Assembly: GCA_963761035.1 (NCBI GenBank)
Contig: CAVXFH010000002.1
Coordinates: 248,001-312,000, forward strand
Source of the DNA: JARRQJ01 sp963761035
GTDB lineage: Bacteria > Pseudomonadota > Gammaproteobacteria > DRLM01
Direction: 5' to 3'
DNA length: 64,000 nucleotides
How positions within the stretch are numbered: position 1 is the first letter of the stretch; each line of letters begins with the position of its first letter. Both the position numbers and the translations under genes were made by a program. Positions 29,370 to 37,978 of the stretch are shown here, in pieces. The notes under the pieces are model-generated. The model ran no database searches, was not told the origin of the DNA, and was given only the letters and a program-made list of their open reading frames with translations.

Positions 29370-30986
29370 TCATTCGTTAACTTTTGACACCGCATCGGCT
29401 TGCGTCATCAACAACCCACCCGGACCGGCAGCGGCGTTGTCCTCGATCGGATTCAATCGTTCCCAAATATTGTCCGCGAACCCGGCGCCCACTTCATCAT
29501 AATAGTAATATGCCATATCCGCCCCGGCATCGATGATTTGCTTCACCTCCTCTGGATACAAGGCGGTGGCGCAGATAAGTCCCTTGTACCCCGCTTTCCG
29601 CAATTGCTTTACCGCTATCGTGTTTGCCTCCCTGTCCGGTATGGCCAATAACACGGCCCGCACGCCGCTAAGATCAATGTTTTGCCACAAACCAGGATCT
29701 TCCGCGTCGGCATACAGAACCCGACGCCCGTGGAGCATATGCCCCTCGACCTTCCCCGGGTCGGAATCCAATCCCACCACCCTTTGTTCGCGCTGCGTAA
29801 AGTAGTGGTAAGCGCCGGTTCCCACCCGCCCCATCCCCATGATCAAGATATTGGAATGACCCACGTGTAAGGGCTTGTCATCGGGGTGGCGCTGAGACGA
29901 TTCAAAGACCTGCAAACGCTTCTCCAACATTTGGAAAAGGTCATGAGCATAGCGATTGAGGGGTGCTGCCAAAATAAAGGATACAGCCACCACCACCGCC
30001 AGCATCACCAACCAATCAGTGCTCATCCAACCGTTTTGTACCGCGAGACTGGCGATAATGAGCCCAAATTCACTGTAGGTAGCCAGACTCAATCCCGCGA
30101 GAAACGCAGTGCGGGCACGCAAGCGGAACAATACCAACACCAAGAAAAACAATAGCGTCTTAATGGGCAAGAGCAACGTTAATATTAAAGCCCAGCGCAA
30201 GGCGTCGAATGAGGGCAGGCCGAACATGCCGATCTGTAAAAAGAATCCCACCAGAAAGATTTCCTTCAGACCCCACATGGCAGTGGATAATTCGGAAGAA
30301 CGACGATGACTGGCCAGCATAGCGCCCATCAGCAAGGCGCCCAGCTCCGGACTCAACCCCATATAATCGAAACCCGCCCCTCCCACCACCAGAGCCAAGA
30401 GCAAGCCGTATAAAACCAGTAACTCACCGTGACCGCACAACTCTAAAATTCGCTGAAAGAAATATTTCAGCAAAGGCATGGCGAGCACGGCAACGGCCCA
30501 CGGCGAGGGCGTATGTCCCCCCGCCGTCGCCAAAATCGCCACAGCGACAATATCCTGTACCACCAATATCCCGATGGCCACTCGGCCGTGAAAAGCACGT
30601 AATTCCTTTTTCTCCTCCAGTACCTTGGCGGCCACCACGGTGCTGGAAAACGACAGAGCCAGCGTAATCAACACCGCCAGTTTCAATTCCACGCCCAAGG
30701 CCCAATGAAGTACCGGCCCGATCAGCAATCCAATCAAAACCATGTGGAGAACGGCACCGCCCCATACCTCGGGCCGCACTAGACTTTTTAGTCTCAGCTT
30801 CAAGCCAACGCTAAACAATAAGAGCAAAACGCCGGCGTGCGCCAACTTCGCCAGCAGGTCACCACCCTGTAAGCCGTACCCGCTTAATACAAAGCCCGCC
30901 ACCAAATAGCCGATGAGCGGCGGCAAACCCAAAGACCGCACCAAAAAACCCAGCACAAAGGCAAATGATATCCAGACCGCTTCCAT
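29370..30986 (-). CDS. Kef/CPA2-type cation:proton antiporter with RCK domain
   Basis: 538-residue inner-membrane protein: about 12 transmembrane helices (residues 1-370) of the Na+/H+ exchanger (CPA2) fold, and a cytosolic TrkA-N (RCK) nucleotide-binding domain from about residue 395 with GMGRVGTGAYHYF and the dinucleotide pattern LDSDPGK. Similar layout to YbaL/KefB. Convergent with the methylase gene. Confidence 0.88.
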   Translation of the reverse strand: MEAVWISFAFVLGFLVRSLGLPPLIGYLVAGFVLSGYGLQGGDLLAKLAHAGVLLLLFSVGLKLRLKSLVRPEVWGGAVLHMVLIGLLIGPVLHWALGVELKLAVLITLALSFSSTVVAAKVLEEKKELRAFHGRVAIGILVVQDIVAVAILATAGGHTPSPWAVAVLAMPLLKYFFQRILELCGHGELLVLYGLLLALVVGGAGFDYMGLSPELGALLMGAMLASHRRSSELSTAMWGLKEIFLVGFFLQIGMFGLPSFDALRWALILTLLLPIKTLLFFLVLVLFRLRARTAFLAGLSLATYSEFGLIIASLAVQNGWMSTDWLVMLAVVVAVSFILAAPLNRYAHDLFQMLEKRLQVFESSQRHPDDKPLHVGHSNILIMGMGRVGTGAYHYFTQREQRVVGLDSDPGKVEGHMLHGRRVLYADAEDPGLWQNIDLSGVRAVLLAIPDREANTIAVKQLRKAGYKGLICATALYPEEVKQIIDAGADMAYYYYDEVGAGFADNIWERLNPIEDNAAAGPGGLLMTQADAVSKVNE

Positions 30987-31111
30987 GTCTACGCCGCTTG
31001 TTATTAATATTCGATGTTAGCAAAACCCAGTCATAATTAGATTATTTATAGCCGCCCCTGTCTTTATGCCCTCAAACATGGTAAAAACCCGCATTTGTAC
31101 GGGAGACCTCG

Positions 31112-31486
31112 ATGCAACGCGCAACAATTCTATTGGCAGCAACTGCAATGTACCTTGGATCGTTTTTGGCCATGGCCGCTCAACCGGAACAGAAAACAAT
31201 TGAAGCCTTATTCATGGAAAAAGCCAAGTTAAGCGGCCATCAAGTGCAGTTGCACGGCACGGTAGTGAAAGTCAACAATGCGATTATGAACAGGAATTTT
31301 TTACACGTGCGGGACGGTACCGGCCAGAAGGGCAGCGATGACCTCACCATTACCAGCCAGGATACCGCTGAAGTGGGTGATGAAGTGGTCGTTACCGGCA
31401 CCATCGCCGTCGACAAGGACTTCGGCGCAGGCTACACCTACCCGATCTTGCTTGAACAGGCGACGGTTACCAAACTAAAACACTAG
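31112..31486 (+). CDS. Small exported OB-like protein, unknown
   Basis: 124 residues: signal peptide (RATILLAATAMYLGSFLAMA), then HQVQLHGTVVKVNNAIMNRNFLHVRDGTG and GDEVVVTGTIAVDKDFGAGYTYPILLEQATVTKL. The pattern resembles the NrfJ-related periplasmic OB-fold proteins found near cytochrome genes, but I cannot confirm it. AGGGGAGACC-like site (GGGAGACC) precedes the ATG. A good hairpin follows the stop. Confidence 0.7.
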   Translation: MQRATILLAATAMYLGSFLAMAAQPEQKTIEALFMEKAKLSGHQVQLHGTVVKVNNAIMNRNFLHVRDGTGQKGSDDLTITSQDTAEVGDEVVVTGTIAVDKDFGAGYTYPILLEQATVTKLKH

Positions 31487-31514
31487 AAGCGACTAAAACC
31501 CATTACGTTTAAAT

Positions 31515-31544
31515 ACAACGGGCCGCAGCGCCGCCGCCCGTTGT
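31515..31544. terminator. Bidirectional terminator between convergent genes
   Basis: Perfect 9-base stem ACAACGGGC (31515-31523) and GCCCGTTGT (31536-31544) with a 12-base GC-rich loop, lying between the stops at 31486 and 31554. A T-rich tail (TGCTTGTTGTT) follows on the plus strand; AT-rich DNA (TATTTAAACG) follows on the minus strand. Confidence 0.6.
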
Positions 31545-31553
31545 TGCTTGTTG

Positions 31554-32783
31554 TTAGTTCAGCATCCAGATGCGGGAATGCGGTTGTCCCCCCGCAACGG
31601 CAATGGATTCCACCACCTTATCCTGATCCGCGTCTAGGACCACCAAAGCACCGGCATCCGAATGCGACGAAAAGACCCATCGGGTACGGCCATTCTCGCC
31701 GTAAAAGGCCAAGGCGCCCGATGATCCCGCTTTCACTTCTTTTAGCAGCTTGAGCTTGGGCAAGGCCGTCATATCAAATATCAGCAAGACATCGGTCTTG
31801 AGATTCTTCTGCTGTTCGGGACTGCCGGAACTGGCGGTAGTGAGATACAACTTGGTACCCTCCGGATTGAAGTAATACTTGCTGAAATAAACATCGGGTA
31901 AATCGAGCTTGCCGACGACGGCCTTGGTAGTGACATCCAGCACGCTGAGCTTGCCGATCGCGTGATTGGGGTCCGACTTGCGATCCGCGCCTCGCCCGAT
32001 AAGATAGCGCCCGTCCGGGGAAGCAAAGAGATTGCTATAGCCCTTGAAAGCCACCCGATCCTCGATGGTATTGCTGAGCGGGTCGATGATCGCGACGGTG
32101 CCGTAGCCATTATTAAGGTTATAAACTTTACCGGTCACGGGCGAATAGGCCAGACCATGAGGGAAGGCGTTATTGGGGATGGTCATGCCACCGCCTTCTT
32201 CCCGTTCCGGCTCGCAGAGATTGATGGTAGCCACCACTTGCAGATAGCTGGCGGTTTCCATTGAGTCATTCCCGATCACCGAAATCGTTCCGTCCTTGAG
32301 ATTACTGATATAAACCCGCTGCGGAACTCGCGGCGCGGACGGCGATGGGAAGGTAAAGGTCGCCTGATGATGGCCCCGGCCGACGCAGAGGGTTCCAAGC
32401 CACTTCACCTGGGGACTGCCGGTATTTTCCACAACGGTCACCGAAGACCCCTCCTCACCACAATTGAGGGCATCGTTACCGGTCTCTTTATCGCCATCAT
32501 TCATAAACCAATCACGATTGGAGCGCGGATCGCTATAAATATGGGCGGGGAAGGCATCCTTAAGCAAGGCATTATTTATATTTATTTTTTTACTCTTAGG
32601 ATCAAGAAGGATAACTCTATGATCCCCCGTCAACCCGATCAGCACCGGCTTGAGTGCATCATCCAGCCCGGTCTCGGGCTCCATGGCAAGCGTCTTAACC
32701 GTAGTCTTGCCGTCTTTACATTGAACGACAGCGAGGGATCCGGTCTTACGGTTGCTCGAGTAATATGCCAAAGTATAATTCAT
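31554..32783 (-). CDS. YncE-like beta-propeller protein, paralogue of 16419-17711
   Basis: 409 residues from MNYTLAYYSSN, chosen because GGGGAA stands just upstream. The same repeated beta-strand units as the gene at 16419, including LCVGRGHH, DGTISVIGND, IPNNAFPHGLAYSPVTGKVYN and GNDALNCG. No signal peptide is seen. Gene order around the two copies is unrelated, so they look like a dispersed duplication rather than a tandem one. Function unknown. Confidence 0.8.
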   Translation of the reverse strand: MNYTLAYYSSNRKTGSLAVVQCKDGKTTVKTLAMEPETGLDDALKPVLIGLTGDHRVILLDPKSKKININNALLKDAFPAHIYSDPRSNRDWFMNDGDKETGNDALNCGEEGSSVTVVENTGSPQVKWLGTLCVGRGHHQATFTFPSPSAPRVPQRVYISNLKDGTISVIGNDSMETASYLQVVATINLCEPEREEGGGMTIPNNAFPHGLAYSPVTGKVYNLNNGYGTVAIIDPLSNTIEDRVAFKGYSNLFASPDGRYLIGRGADRKSDPNHAIGKLSVLDVTTKAVVGKLDLPDVYFSKYYFNPEGTKLYLTTASSGSPEQQKNLKTDVLLIFDMTALPKLKLLKEVKAGSSGALAFYGENGRTRWVFSSHSDAGALVVLDADQDKVVESIAVAGGQPHSRIWMLN

Positions 32784-33166
32784 GATATTCCCCATTGATC
32801 CAGTCATTTCCAGCGCCCCCAAACCCGTCTAAATGATATTGGCGGCGACCGGCATTATAGCGGACATTCCAGGCCTTTGAGTTGTAATCCATCTTTCTTG
32901 GCTAGGATTTTATATCGGTCCAAACACGGCTGGCGATTACGCATTATCCCATGTAATCCCTCAACGCCAGTGAATCAGCCCCGGATAAGGGGATTTGTCA
33001 GCGGTTTTTTTATAGTGTTTCTTAAAAAAATCTAGTATGATCGGCCTCGCTGCAGTGTAAAGTGTAGGTAGTTTAAGCTGTTACCCTCACGAGTTACTTC
33101 GCGGAAACTTCCGTTTCACCACATGCAGCCTACATCTTGTTAAATTATTAGTTTGAGGTAAAAGTA
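32784..33166. other. Leader and promoter region of cspA
   Basis: 383 bases with no protein gene. A minus 10 (TATGAT, 33036-33041) with a weak minus 35 (TAGTGT, 33013-33018, 17-base spacer) would give a transcript leader of about 120 bases, the long untranslated leader typical of cold-inducible csp genes. It includes a small CGGAA-ACT-TCCG hairpin. GAGGTAAA precedes the cspA ATG. Confidence 0.5.
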
Positions 33167-33370
33167 ATGGCTACAGGCACAGTAAAGTGGTTCAATGAAT
33201 CCAAGGGTTTCGGCTTCATCGCGCAAGATAATGGCGGAGACGATGTTTTTGTGCATTTCCGTGCTATTTCCGGCGACGGTTTCAAGACTCTGGCCGAAGG
33301 TCAGAAGGTAACATTCGAAGTGGAAAAGGGTCCGAAGGGGCTGCAAGCGGCCAACGTGGTAGTTCAGTAA
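33167..33370 (+). CDS. cspA: CspA-family cold-shock protein
   Basis: 67-residue nucleic-acid-binding OB-fold RNA chaperone. Signatures GTVKWFNESKGFGFI (RNP1) and DVFVHF (RNP2), then LAEGQKVTFEVEKGPKG. Which paralogue (Csp A-G type) is meant cannot be settled. A 15-base perfect-stem terminator follows. Confidence 0.96.
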   Translation: MATGTVKWFNESKGFGFIAQDNGGDDVFVHFRAISGDGFKTLAEGQKVTFEVEKGPKGLQAANVVVQ

Positions 33371-33389
33371 ACCACTTCATCGCATGATC

Positions 33390-33425
33390 AAGACAAGAAC
33401 CCTGTCCAGGCAGGGTTCTTGTCTT
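33390..33425 (+). terminator. Very strong intrinsic terminator of cspA
   Basis: Perfect 15-base stem AAGACAAGAACCCTG (33390-33404) and CAGGGTTCTTGTCTT (33411-33425), 6-base loop, followed by ACGTTTTG. Twenty bases past the cspA stop. Confidence 0.85.
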
Positions 33426-33648
33426 ACGTTTTGCCGCAGCGATTTCAGCTAGCGGCATAATCTGTTTGACCCGCCTCGCGGGTGGGTTCCCTGTTATACG
33501 TATCCCCGAAAATACATAAAGTTTACCTTTCTCCGCCTATTGATTCGGATTCATTATTGGATTTTGATGACGCTGCGAATATTCCCCAGGCTGATCATGG
33601 CCACTCGAGCGAGTGAGAAAATTCCTTGAGACAAGGCGCATAAGAATC

Positions 33649-34155
33649 ATGGCGCGAGATCAAGCCTCCCACTCCCCGCCTGCACCCTATATCACCCCAG
33701 AGGGTTTTCATTTCCTGCAACAGGAGCTGGACGCGCTGTGGCAGAAGCGTGCCGCAGTCGTCCAGGCGCTGGCCGCGGCGGCGGCGGAGGGTGACCGCTC
33801 GGAAAACGCCGAATATATATACCGCAAAAAAGAGTTGCGCGAGATTGATCGACGAATTCGCTATCTGCGGTATCGCCTACCCGTTCTCAAGGTAGTGCGC
33901 GAGCTTCCAAAAGATCAAGAGCGCATTTTTTTCGGCGCATGGGTCTGCCTGGAAAATCAGGACGGAAACAGCGAAGAGTACCGAATCGTCGGCCCGGATG
34001 AATTCGACATCAAGCGAGGCAGCATCAGCGTGGACTGTCCGCTGGCTCGCGCGTTACTGAAAAAGGCAAAAGGCGAAAAGGCAATGGTGGTCACCCCCGA
34101 GGGCGATTCCATTTATTATAATGTCTTGGGAATTAGCTATCGCCGACCCGGCTGA
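33649..34155 (+). CDS. greB: Transcript cleavage factor GreB
   Basis: 168 residues from MARDQASHS. Enters the secondary channel of stalled RNA polymerase and helps it cleave its transcript. N-terminal coiled coil with the acidic tip motif EGDRSENAEYIYRKKELREIDRRI, then the C-terminal globular domain (YRIVGPDEFD, SPLAR-like PLARALLKKAKGE). The Asp and Glu of the tip are intact. An upstream frame from 33613 is less likely. Confidence 0.9.
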   Translation: MARDQASHSPPAPYITPEGFHFLQQELDALWQKRAAVVQALAAAAAEGDRSENAEYIYRKKELREIDRRIRYLRYRLPVLKVVRELPKDQERIFFGAWVCLENQDGNSEEYRIVGPDEFDIKRGSISVDCPLARALLKKAKGEKAMVVTPEGDSIYYNVLGISYRRPG

Positions 34156-34170
34156 AGGGTAGTTTCATGG

Positions 34171-34548
34171 TTACTCATCAACTGCGTCTACCCCGAAGAT
34201 CAGCTTACACTTATTCTTTTTTTCTCCCCAGGTAATCACATTGCGACCAATGATGATCGGCCAGCGGTGGACGCCGGCCAACCGCGGATGCCAAAAGATC
34301 GGGAATAGCCAACCAAACTCATCTTTGCGAAATAAGGCCGGGACCTTTCCTTCTAGCAAGGACTTTACCATCGCCCGCTGCGGATCTTCCGCCTCAACCA
34401 CCACGCTGCGCTCAACCGGCGGGTAGTCATAAAACGCGGTTACACGATAAGCCTTTGTCGCCCCCAGCCCCAAGTTCAGGGCTATGTTCCGGCTCAACGA
34501 ACCTCCCCCTCTGAAGGGCACCACCGTATCTGAAAAAGTCCCGTTCAT
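34171..34548 (-). CDS. Protein of unknown function, coupled to a Cys-rich partner
   Basis: 125 residues, not recognised. Soluble, with the segment YDYPPVERSVVVEAEDPQRAM and two tryptophans late (FGWLFPIFWHP, WGEKKN). Its ATG overlaps the stop codon of the Cys-rich gene upstream by four bases, indicating coupled translation. Confidence 0.6.
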   Translation of the reverse strand: MNGTFSDTVVPFRGGGSLSRNIALNLGLGATKAYRVTAFYDYPPVERSVVVEAEDPQRAMVKSLLEGKVPALFRKDEFGWLFPIFWHPRLAGVHRWPIIIGRNVITWGEKKNKCKLIFGVDAVDE

Positions 34549-34949
34549 ATATCAGCCTTTCTCCCAAACAAGCGTTCGAGCCGCTGCCTGGCCTCATCCA
34601 CCTTCGAATACGAATCTGTTTTGTCGCTATCCGCCACGGTCCCGTTGGAGTTCCCGCTAAATAAATCTTCCAGCTTTGCACGCGCATTCCGGGAGACCTC
34701 CTCATCTCCCAGGCGATAAGCACCCGCTTTTATCTTAAAATAACCGCAAAAATTAGCGCGCTGCTTATCCTGTACTTCCTCGGCCAGAGGCTCGCGGCAG
34801 GTCCCGGCGACTCGGGTATCGTAAAACTCGCAGAGGTAACAGACATGCAAATCGGCGCGGCACGAAACGCATTCCGCCAAGCGCATCAAGGTTCCGGGCT
34901 GATCGGCGAGCGTTGCCCCGCACTTCCAACATACATAGCTATCCGCCAT
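34545..34949 (-). CDS. Cys-rich zinc-ribbon-like protein, unknown
   Basis: 134 residues from MADSYVCWKCG. The N-terminal 55 residues carry CWKC, ECVSC, VCYLC and, after a gap, TCREP and FCGYFK, a pattern expected of a metal-binding (probably zinc) domain; the rest is charged and low in complexity (KLEDLFSGNSN, EARQRLERLFGRK). GGGGTA precedes the ATG. The upstream in-frame extension to 35039 has an unlikely sequence. Function unknown; cotranslated with the 125-residue gene. Confidence 0.65.
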   Translation of the reverse strand: MADSYVCWKCGATLADQPGTLMRLAECVSCRADLHVCYLCEFYDTRVAGTCREPLAEEVQDKQRANFCGYFKIKAGAYRLGDEEVSRNARAKLEDLFSGNSNGTVADSDKTDSYSKVDEARQRLERLFGRKADI

Positions 34950-35168
34950 GGCGTACCCCGTATTATCCCGTTCCTTTCCGCCACCATCACCTTCGCATAA
35001 TTTATAACAAAAAACCACGCCTTTCGCCTTGCGGTCCACAGGGTTGAATTTCTCAAAGAGCGATGGGGATACTGAAGCATTGATAAGCCTAGGCCGGTTC
35101 TTGTATTATGAATAAGTTGATTCTTTCACTCGTAATCCACGTTTGAAAAAAATACGGATTCGCAATAC

Positions 35169-35657
35169 ATGACCCGTTTGGCAGTCATAGTGAGCGCCGT
35201 ACTAACCCTTGCCGGTTGCAGCCATGTCGGCAAAACCGTGAAATGGTCCGACGCCGACACTGCCCCTTCCGGAATGAGTTTTTCCAATGGCATGCCGCCT
35301 TCCAGCAAAGGTCCTTCTCCGGCATGGTACGCGAAACGTTTTGGCCCTGTGCGCGGCGTCGGCGAGGCCATAGTACAAAATCGCGATTCCCTATGGGATC
35401 GCGATCATGGAACCTTTGTCTATTACATAGGCGGCGTGTTGTCCGCGCAATATCATCCCTGGGAACACTATTTACAAATCCGCACGGACACAAATGAGGG
35501 AAATCGCATCTCCTGCCACTGGACGGGGGACGGAACCCTCACCGTCACTGCGGATAAGAGATCGACTTCCGACAACGCGGAAGCCACTTGCAAACAACTC
35601 CTGAATACCCTCGAGAAACACGTCGCCCCTTCGGGGCCGCTATCGAGCGGCTCGTGA
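35169..35657 (+). CDS. Lipoprotein of unknown function
   Basis: 162 residues with a lipoprotein signal: RLAVIVSAVLTLAGCSHVG, lipobox LAGC with Cys17. The mature part is polar (WYAKRFGPVRGVGEAIV, GTFVYYIGGVLSAQ, NRISCHWTGDGTLTVTADKRST) and contains one further Cys pair. No family recognised. It is followed by a 15-base terminator hairpin. Confidence 0.65.
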   Translation: MTRLAVIVSAVLTLAGCSHVGKTVKWSDADTAPSGMSFSNGMPPSSKGPSPAWYAKRFGPVRGVGEAIVQNRDSLWDRDHGTFVYYIGGVLSAQYHPWEHYLQIRTDTNEGNRISCHWTGDGTLTVTADKRSTSDNAEATCKQLLNTLEKHVAPSGPLSSGS

Positions 35658-35684
35658 ATCGGGTTTTGATCTAATCTCTGCCAA

Positions 35685-35720
35685 ACAAAACGCCCGTTCC
35701 AGATAGAACGGGCGTTTTGT
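35685..35720. terminator. Strong bidirectional terminator hairpin
   Basis: Perfect 15-base stem ACAAAACGCCCGTTC (35685-35699) and GAACGGGCGTTTTGT (35706-35720), 6-base loop, between the stops of the lipoprotein gene and rhlE. The A/T-rich stem ends give T runs on both strands, so both convergent genes could use it. Confidence 0.85.
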
Positions 35721-35788
35721 GGCGCGACCCTTAAAAGGGCTGATTTTGCTATAGATGCAGCGCTTCTACACCACCAGCCGAACCGGCC

Positions 35789-37144
35789 TTAGCCGACGAC
35801 GGCGGACCGAGAACGCTGGCGTCGCTGCCCTCCAGCGGGAATGGATCCCATGTCACGCTTGGGACGCCCGCCGCCACTCCGTTCTTTCTTGGCAAATTTG
35901 GGCACCACTGGTTGATCGGCTCCGAAACGCGGCTTAGCGTTGCTATAGCCCTTCGAGTTTCGTCTCGGACCGTTATCGTTACGCCCACCACGGCGGGCGG
36001 GAAATACCGGTTCCAACCCAGGGATAATTTCCCTGTCTAATTTCCGTCCGGTGAGACGTTCGATACCGGCCAGTTTGGAACGATCCTCGGGGCCAACCAA
36101 GGTAATGGCGGTACCCGTAGCGCCGGCGCGGCCGGTACGGCCGATGCGATGGATATAATCTTCCGCCACCATAGGCAGATCAAAATTAATGACATGAGTG
36201 ATGCCTCTGATATCGAGACCGCGGGCCGCCACATCCGTCGCCACCAACAACCGAACTTTGCCCTCACGCATCCGATCCACGGTGCGCTTGCGGTCTCTTT
36301 GGCCCATATCGCCATGGAGCGCGGCACTGGCATGGCCTTGCTCGGCTAGTACCTGGGCCAATCTGTCCGCGCCGCGCTTGGTCGCGGTAAAGATCACGGC
36401 TTGGGCCAACTCCACGTTGGAAATGTGATGATCCAGCAGGCGATGCTTGTGCTCGATATTGTCGGCCTGATGAACGCGCTGATTAATCGACGCATGGCGC
36501 TCGTGATTGGCCGCCAGCTGTACGCGCTCGGGGTTCTTCATTAGTTGCTTGGCTATGGCCAGAATCCTGCCTTCCAGGGTGGCGGAAAACAACAGCGTTT
36601 GGCGGTTGGCGGGCGTTGCCGCGGCGATGATCTTGATGGCGTCGATAAAGCCCATATCGAGCATACGATCGGCCTCATCCAATACCAGCATTTCAAGCCG
36701 GGAAAAATCCACGCGGCCCCGCTCCATATGATCCATCAGACGGCCGGGGGTCGCCACCAAGAGATCCAAGGGTTGATTCAATAAACGATTCTGCGGCGGA
36801 TAGGGCATGCCGCCCACTACGCTGCCGTTGGCGATCTTGCAGAAACGGCTTAATTGGCGAATGTTGTCGTTGATTTGAATGGCCAGCTCGCGGGTAGGCG
36901 TCAACACTAATACCCGTGCCCCCCTGCCATGGATCGGAGCAGGTCTGAGCAAGCGCTCCAGGGCCGGCAACACGAAGGCGGCGGTCTTGCCCGTGCCGGT
37001 CTGGGCCGAGGCCATCACGTCACGTCCGGCCAATACCAAAGGGATCGCCAGGCGCTGGATGTCGGTCGGTGAGGTAAAGCCGCTGGCCTCAACGGCCTGT
37101 AACAATTTAGAGTTCAATTTCAGTTCTTTGAATGACACAAACAA
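35789..37144 (-). CDS. rhlE: DEAD-box RNA helicase, RhlE-like
   Basis: 451 residues. ATP-dependent RNA unwinding in ribosome assembly and RNA decay. Motifs: Q motif GFTSPTDIQ, AQTGTGKTAAF (I), PTRELAIQ (Ia), VLDEADRMLDMGF (II, DEAD), SATL (III), then HRIGRTGRAGATG (VI). The C-terminal tail is basic and Gly/Arg-rich (RRGGRNDNGPRRNSKGYSN, RSGGGRPKRD). A long leader (about 200 bases) probably precedes it. Confidence 0.95.
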   Translation of the reverse strand: MFVSFKELKLNSKLLQAVEASGFTSPTDIQRLAIPLVLAGRDVMASAQTGTGKTAAFVLPALERLLRPAPIHGRGARVLVLTPTRELAIQINDNIRQLSRFCKIANGSVVGGMPYPPQNRLLNQPLDLLVATPGRLMDHMERGRVDFSRLEMLVLDEADRMLDMGFIDAIKIIAAATPANRQTLLFSATLEGRILAIAKQLMKNPERVQLAANHERHASINQRVHQADNIEHKHRLLDHHISNVELAQAVIFTATKRGADRLAQVLAEQGHASAALHGDMGQRDRKRTVDRMREGKVRLLVATDVAARGLDIRGITHVINFDLPMVAEDYIHRIGRTGRAGATGTAITLVGPEDRSKLAGIERLTGRKLDREIIPGLEPVFPARRGGRNDNGPRRNSKGYSNAKPRFGADQPVVPKFAKKERSGGGRPKRDMGSIPAGGQRRQRSRSAVVG

Positions 37145-37448
37145 TCTCCATCCGCCGCTAATGGCAGGCTTTTATATGGTAAGAAAACGAACGTCAGCGA
37201 AATTACGCGGGGGTAATCACATCGCTTGGTTCACACGGTGGCGGCCCGAACGGATTTCCATCAAGTCGCCTTACGTCGCCAACCAGTTAACCAATGATGT
37301 GCAACCACGGAGGGAAGGTTAGAAACGTCTTATGGCCCTCCTTAAGGAGGACATGCCACTATACGCAAAGGGTGGGAGGAAAGCCAGCACTTTTAACCCC
37401 GGCGCGCTGAATAAAATCCCCAAGAGGTTTGGCCGTCCCGCACAGCGC
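37145..37448. other. Leader of rhlE and gap to the YkgJ-like gene
   Basis: 304 bases without a gene. Besides the putative rhlE promoter (37386-37358) it contains a CCTCCTTAAGGAGG palindrome (about 37337-37350), immediately after the predicted transcription start on the minus strand, which could be a leader hairpin. Confidence 0.45.
37358..37386 (-). promoter_or_regulatory. Putative rhlE promoter with a long leader
   Basis: Minus strand: TGGCTT (37386-37381), 17-base spacer, TATAGT (37363-37358). Predicted leader about 205 bases before the rhlE ATG. The minus 35 is weak. Long leaders are common for cold-induced helicases, but temperature control is not shown by the sequence. Confidence 0.4.
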
Positions 37449-37877
37449 CTAGCCCCCGGGCACTGACTTTTTATACTCGGCGAGAGCGCCGCGAATACGC
37501 GATAGCGGCACTACTCCGCCATGGTTAATACCTTCACAACGCGCGGCTTCACGATGCCACGCCGTGCGGGATCGCACAGTCTCCGGCCAAAAGGGATAGG
37601 TACGACATTGCAAAGGACGTACTGAATAGATTCGGCAGGCATTGTCCACATTCAAAAAAACACAGCGCCCCCCGCCATCATTGTTAAGCACCCGATCGCC
37701 CTCCAAGGTTCGGCGTAAATAGCGGCGTTTAAACCATGGCGCGGTCAGTCCCAAAGCGCGGCGTATCGTTTCCGCCTCCGGTTCCTCCAGATAAACATGA
37801 TAGTCCGCATCGCCGCTGCAGCAGCGCCCACACCCCGTACAATGAAACCGCAGAGGATTATTTTCATAAAATGTCAT
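37449..37877 (-). CDS. YkgJ-family cysteine cluster protein
   Basis: 142 residues from MTFYENNPLRFHC. The family pattern CTGCGRCCSG, then GGRCVFL, ACRIYSVRPLQCRTYPFWPE and RCEGI provides about eight conserved cysteines, a likely Fe-S or zinc site. Function of the family is unclear. A longer frame starting with a TTG at 37922 has GGAGGA only two bases upstream, too close to be used, so the ATG at 37877 is preferred. Confidence 0.8.
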   Translation of the reverse strand: MTFYENNPLRFHCTGCGRCCSGDADYHVYLEEPEAETIRRALGLTAPWFKRRYLRRTLEGDRVLNNDGGGRCVFLNVDNACRIYSVRPLQCRTYPFWPETVRSRTAWHREAARCEGINHGGVVPLSRIRGALAEYKKSVPGG

Positions 37878-37978
37878 TGACGAAGTGCCCGTAGTGGAAA
37901 AGAGAATATTGTATTGGTGCAATTCCTCCGGTTAACGGATTCCCGGCCTCGAATGCGCAAAATCCGCGGTAAGTTTTA

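Noticed and set aside
37878..37922. TTG-initiated extension of the YkgJ-like gene
   Set aside because: GGAGGA is only two bases from the TTG, too close for use; the ATG at 37877 keeps the conserved Cys start.
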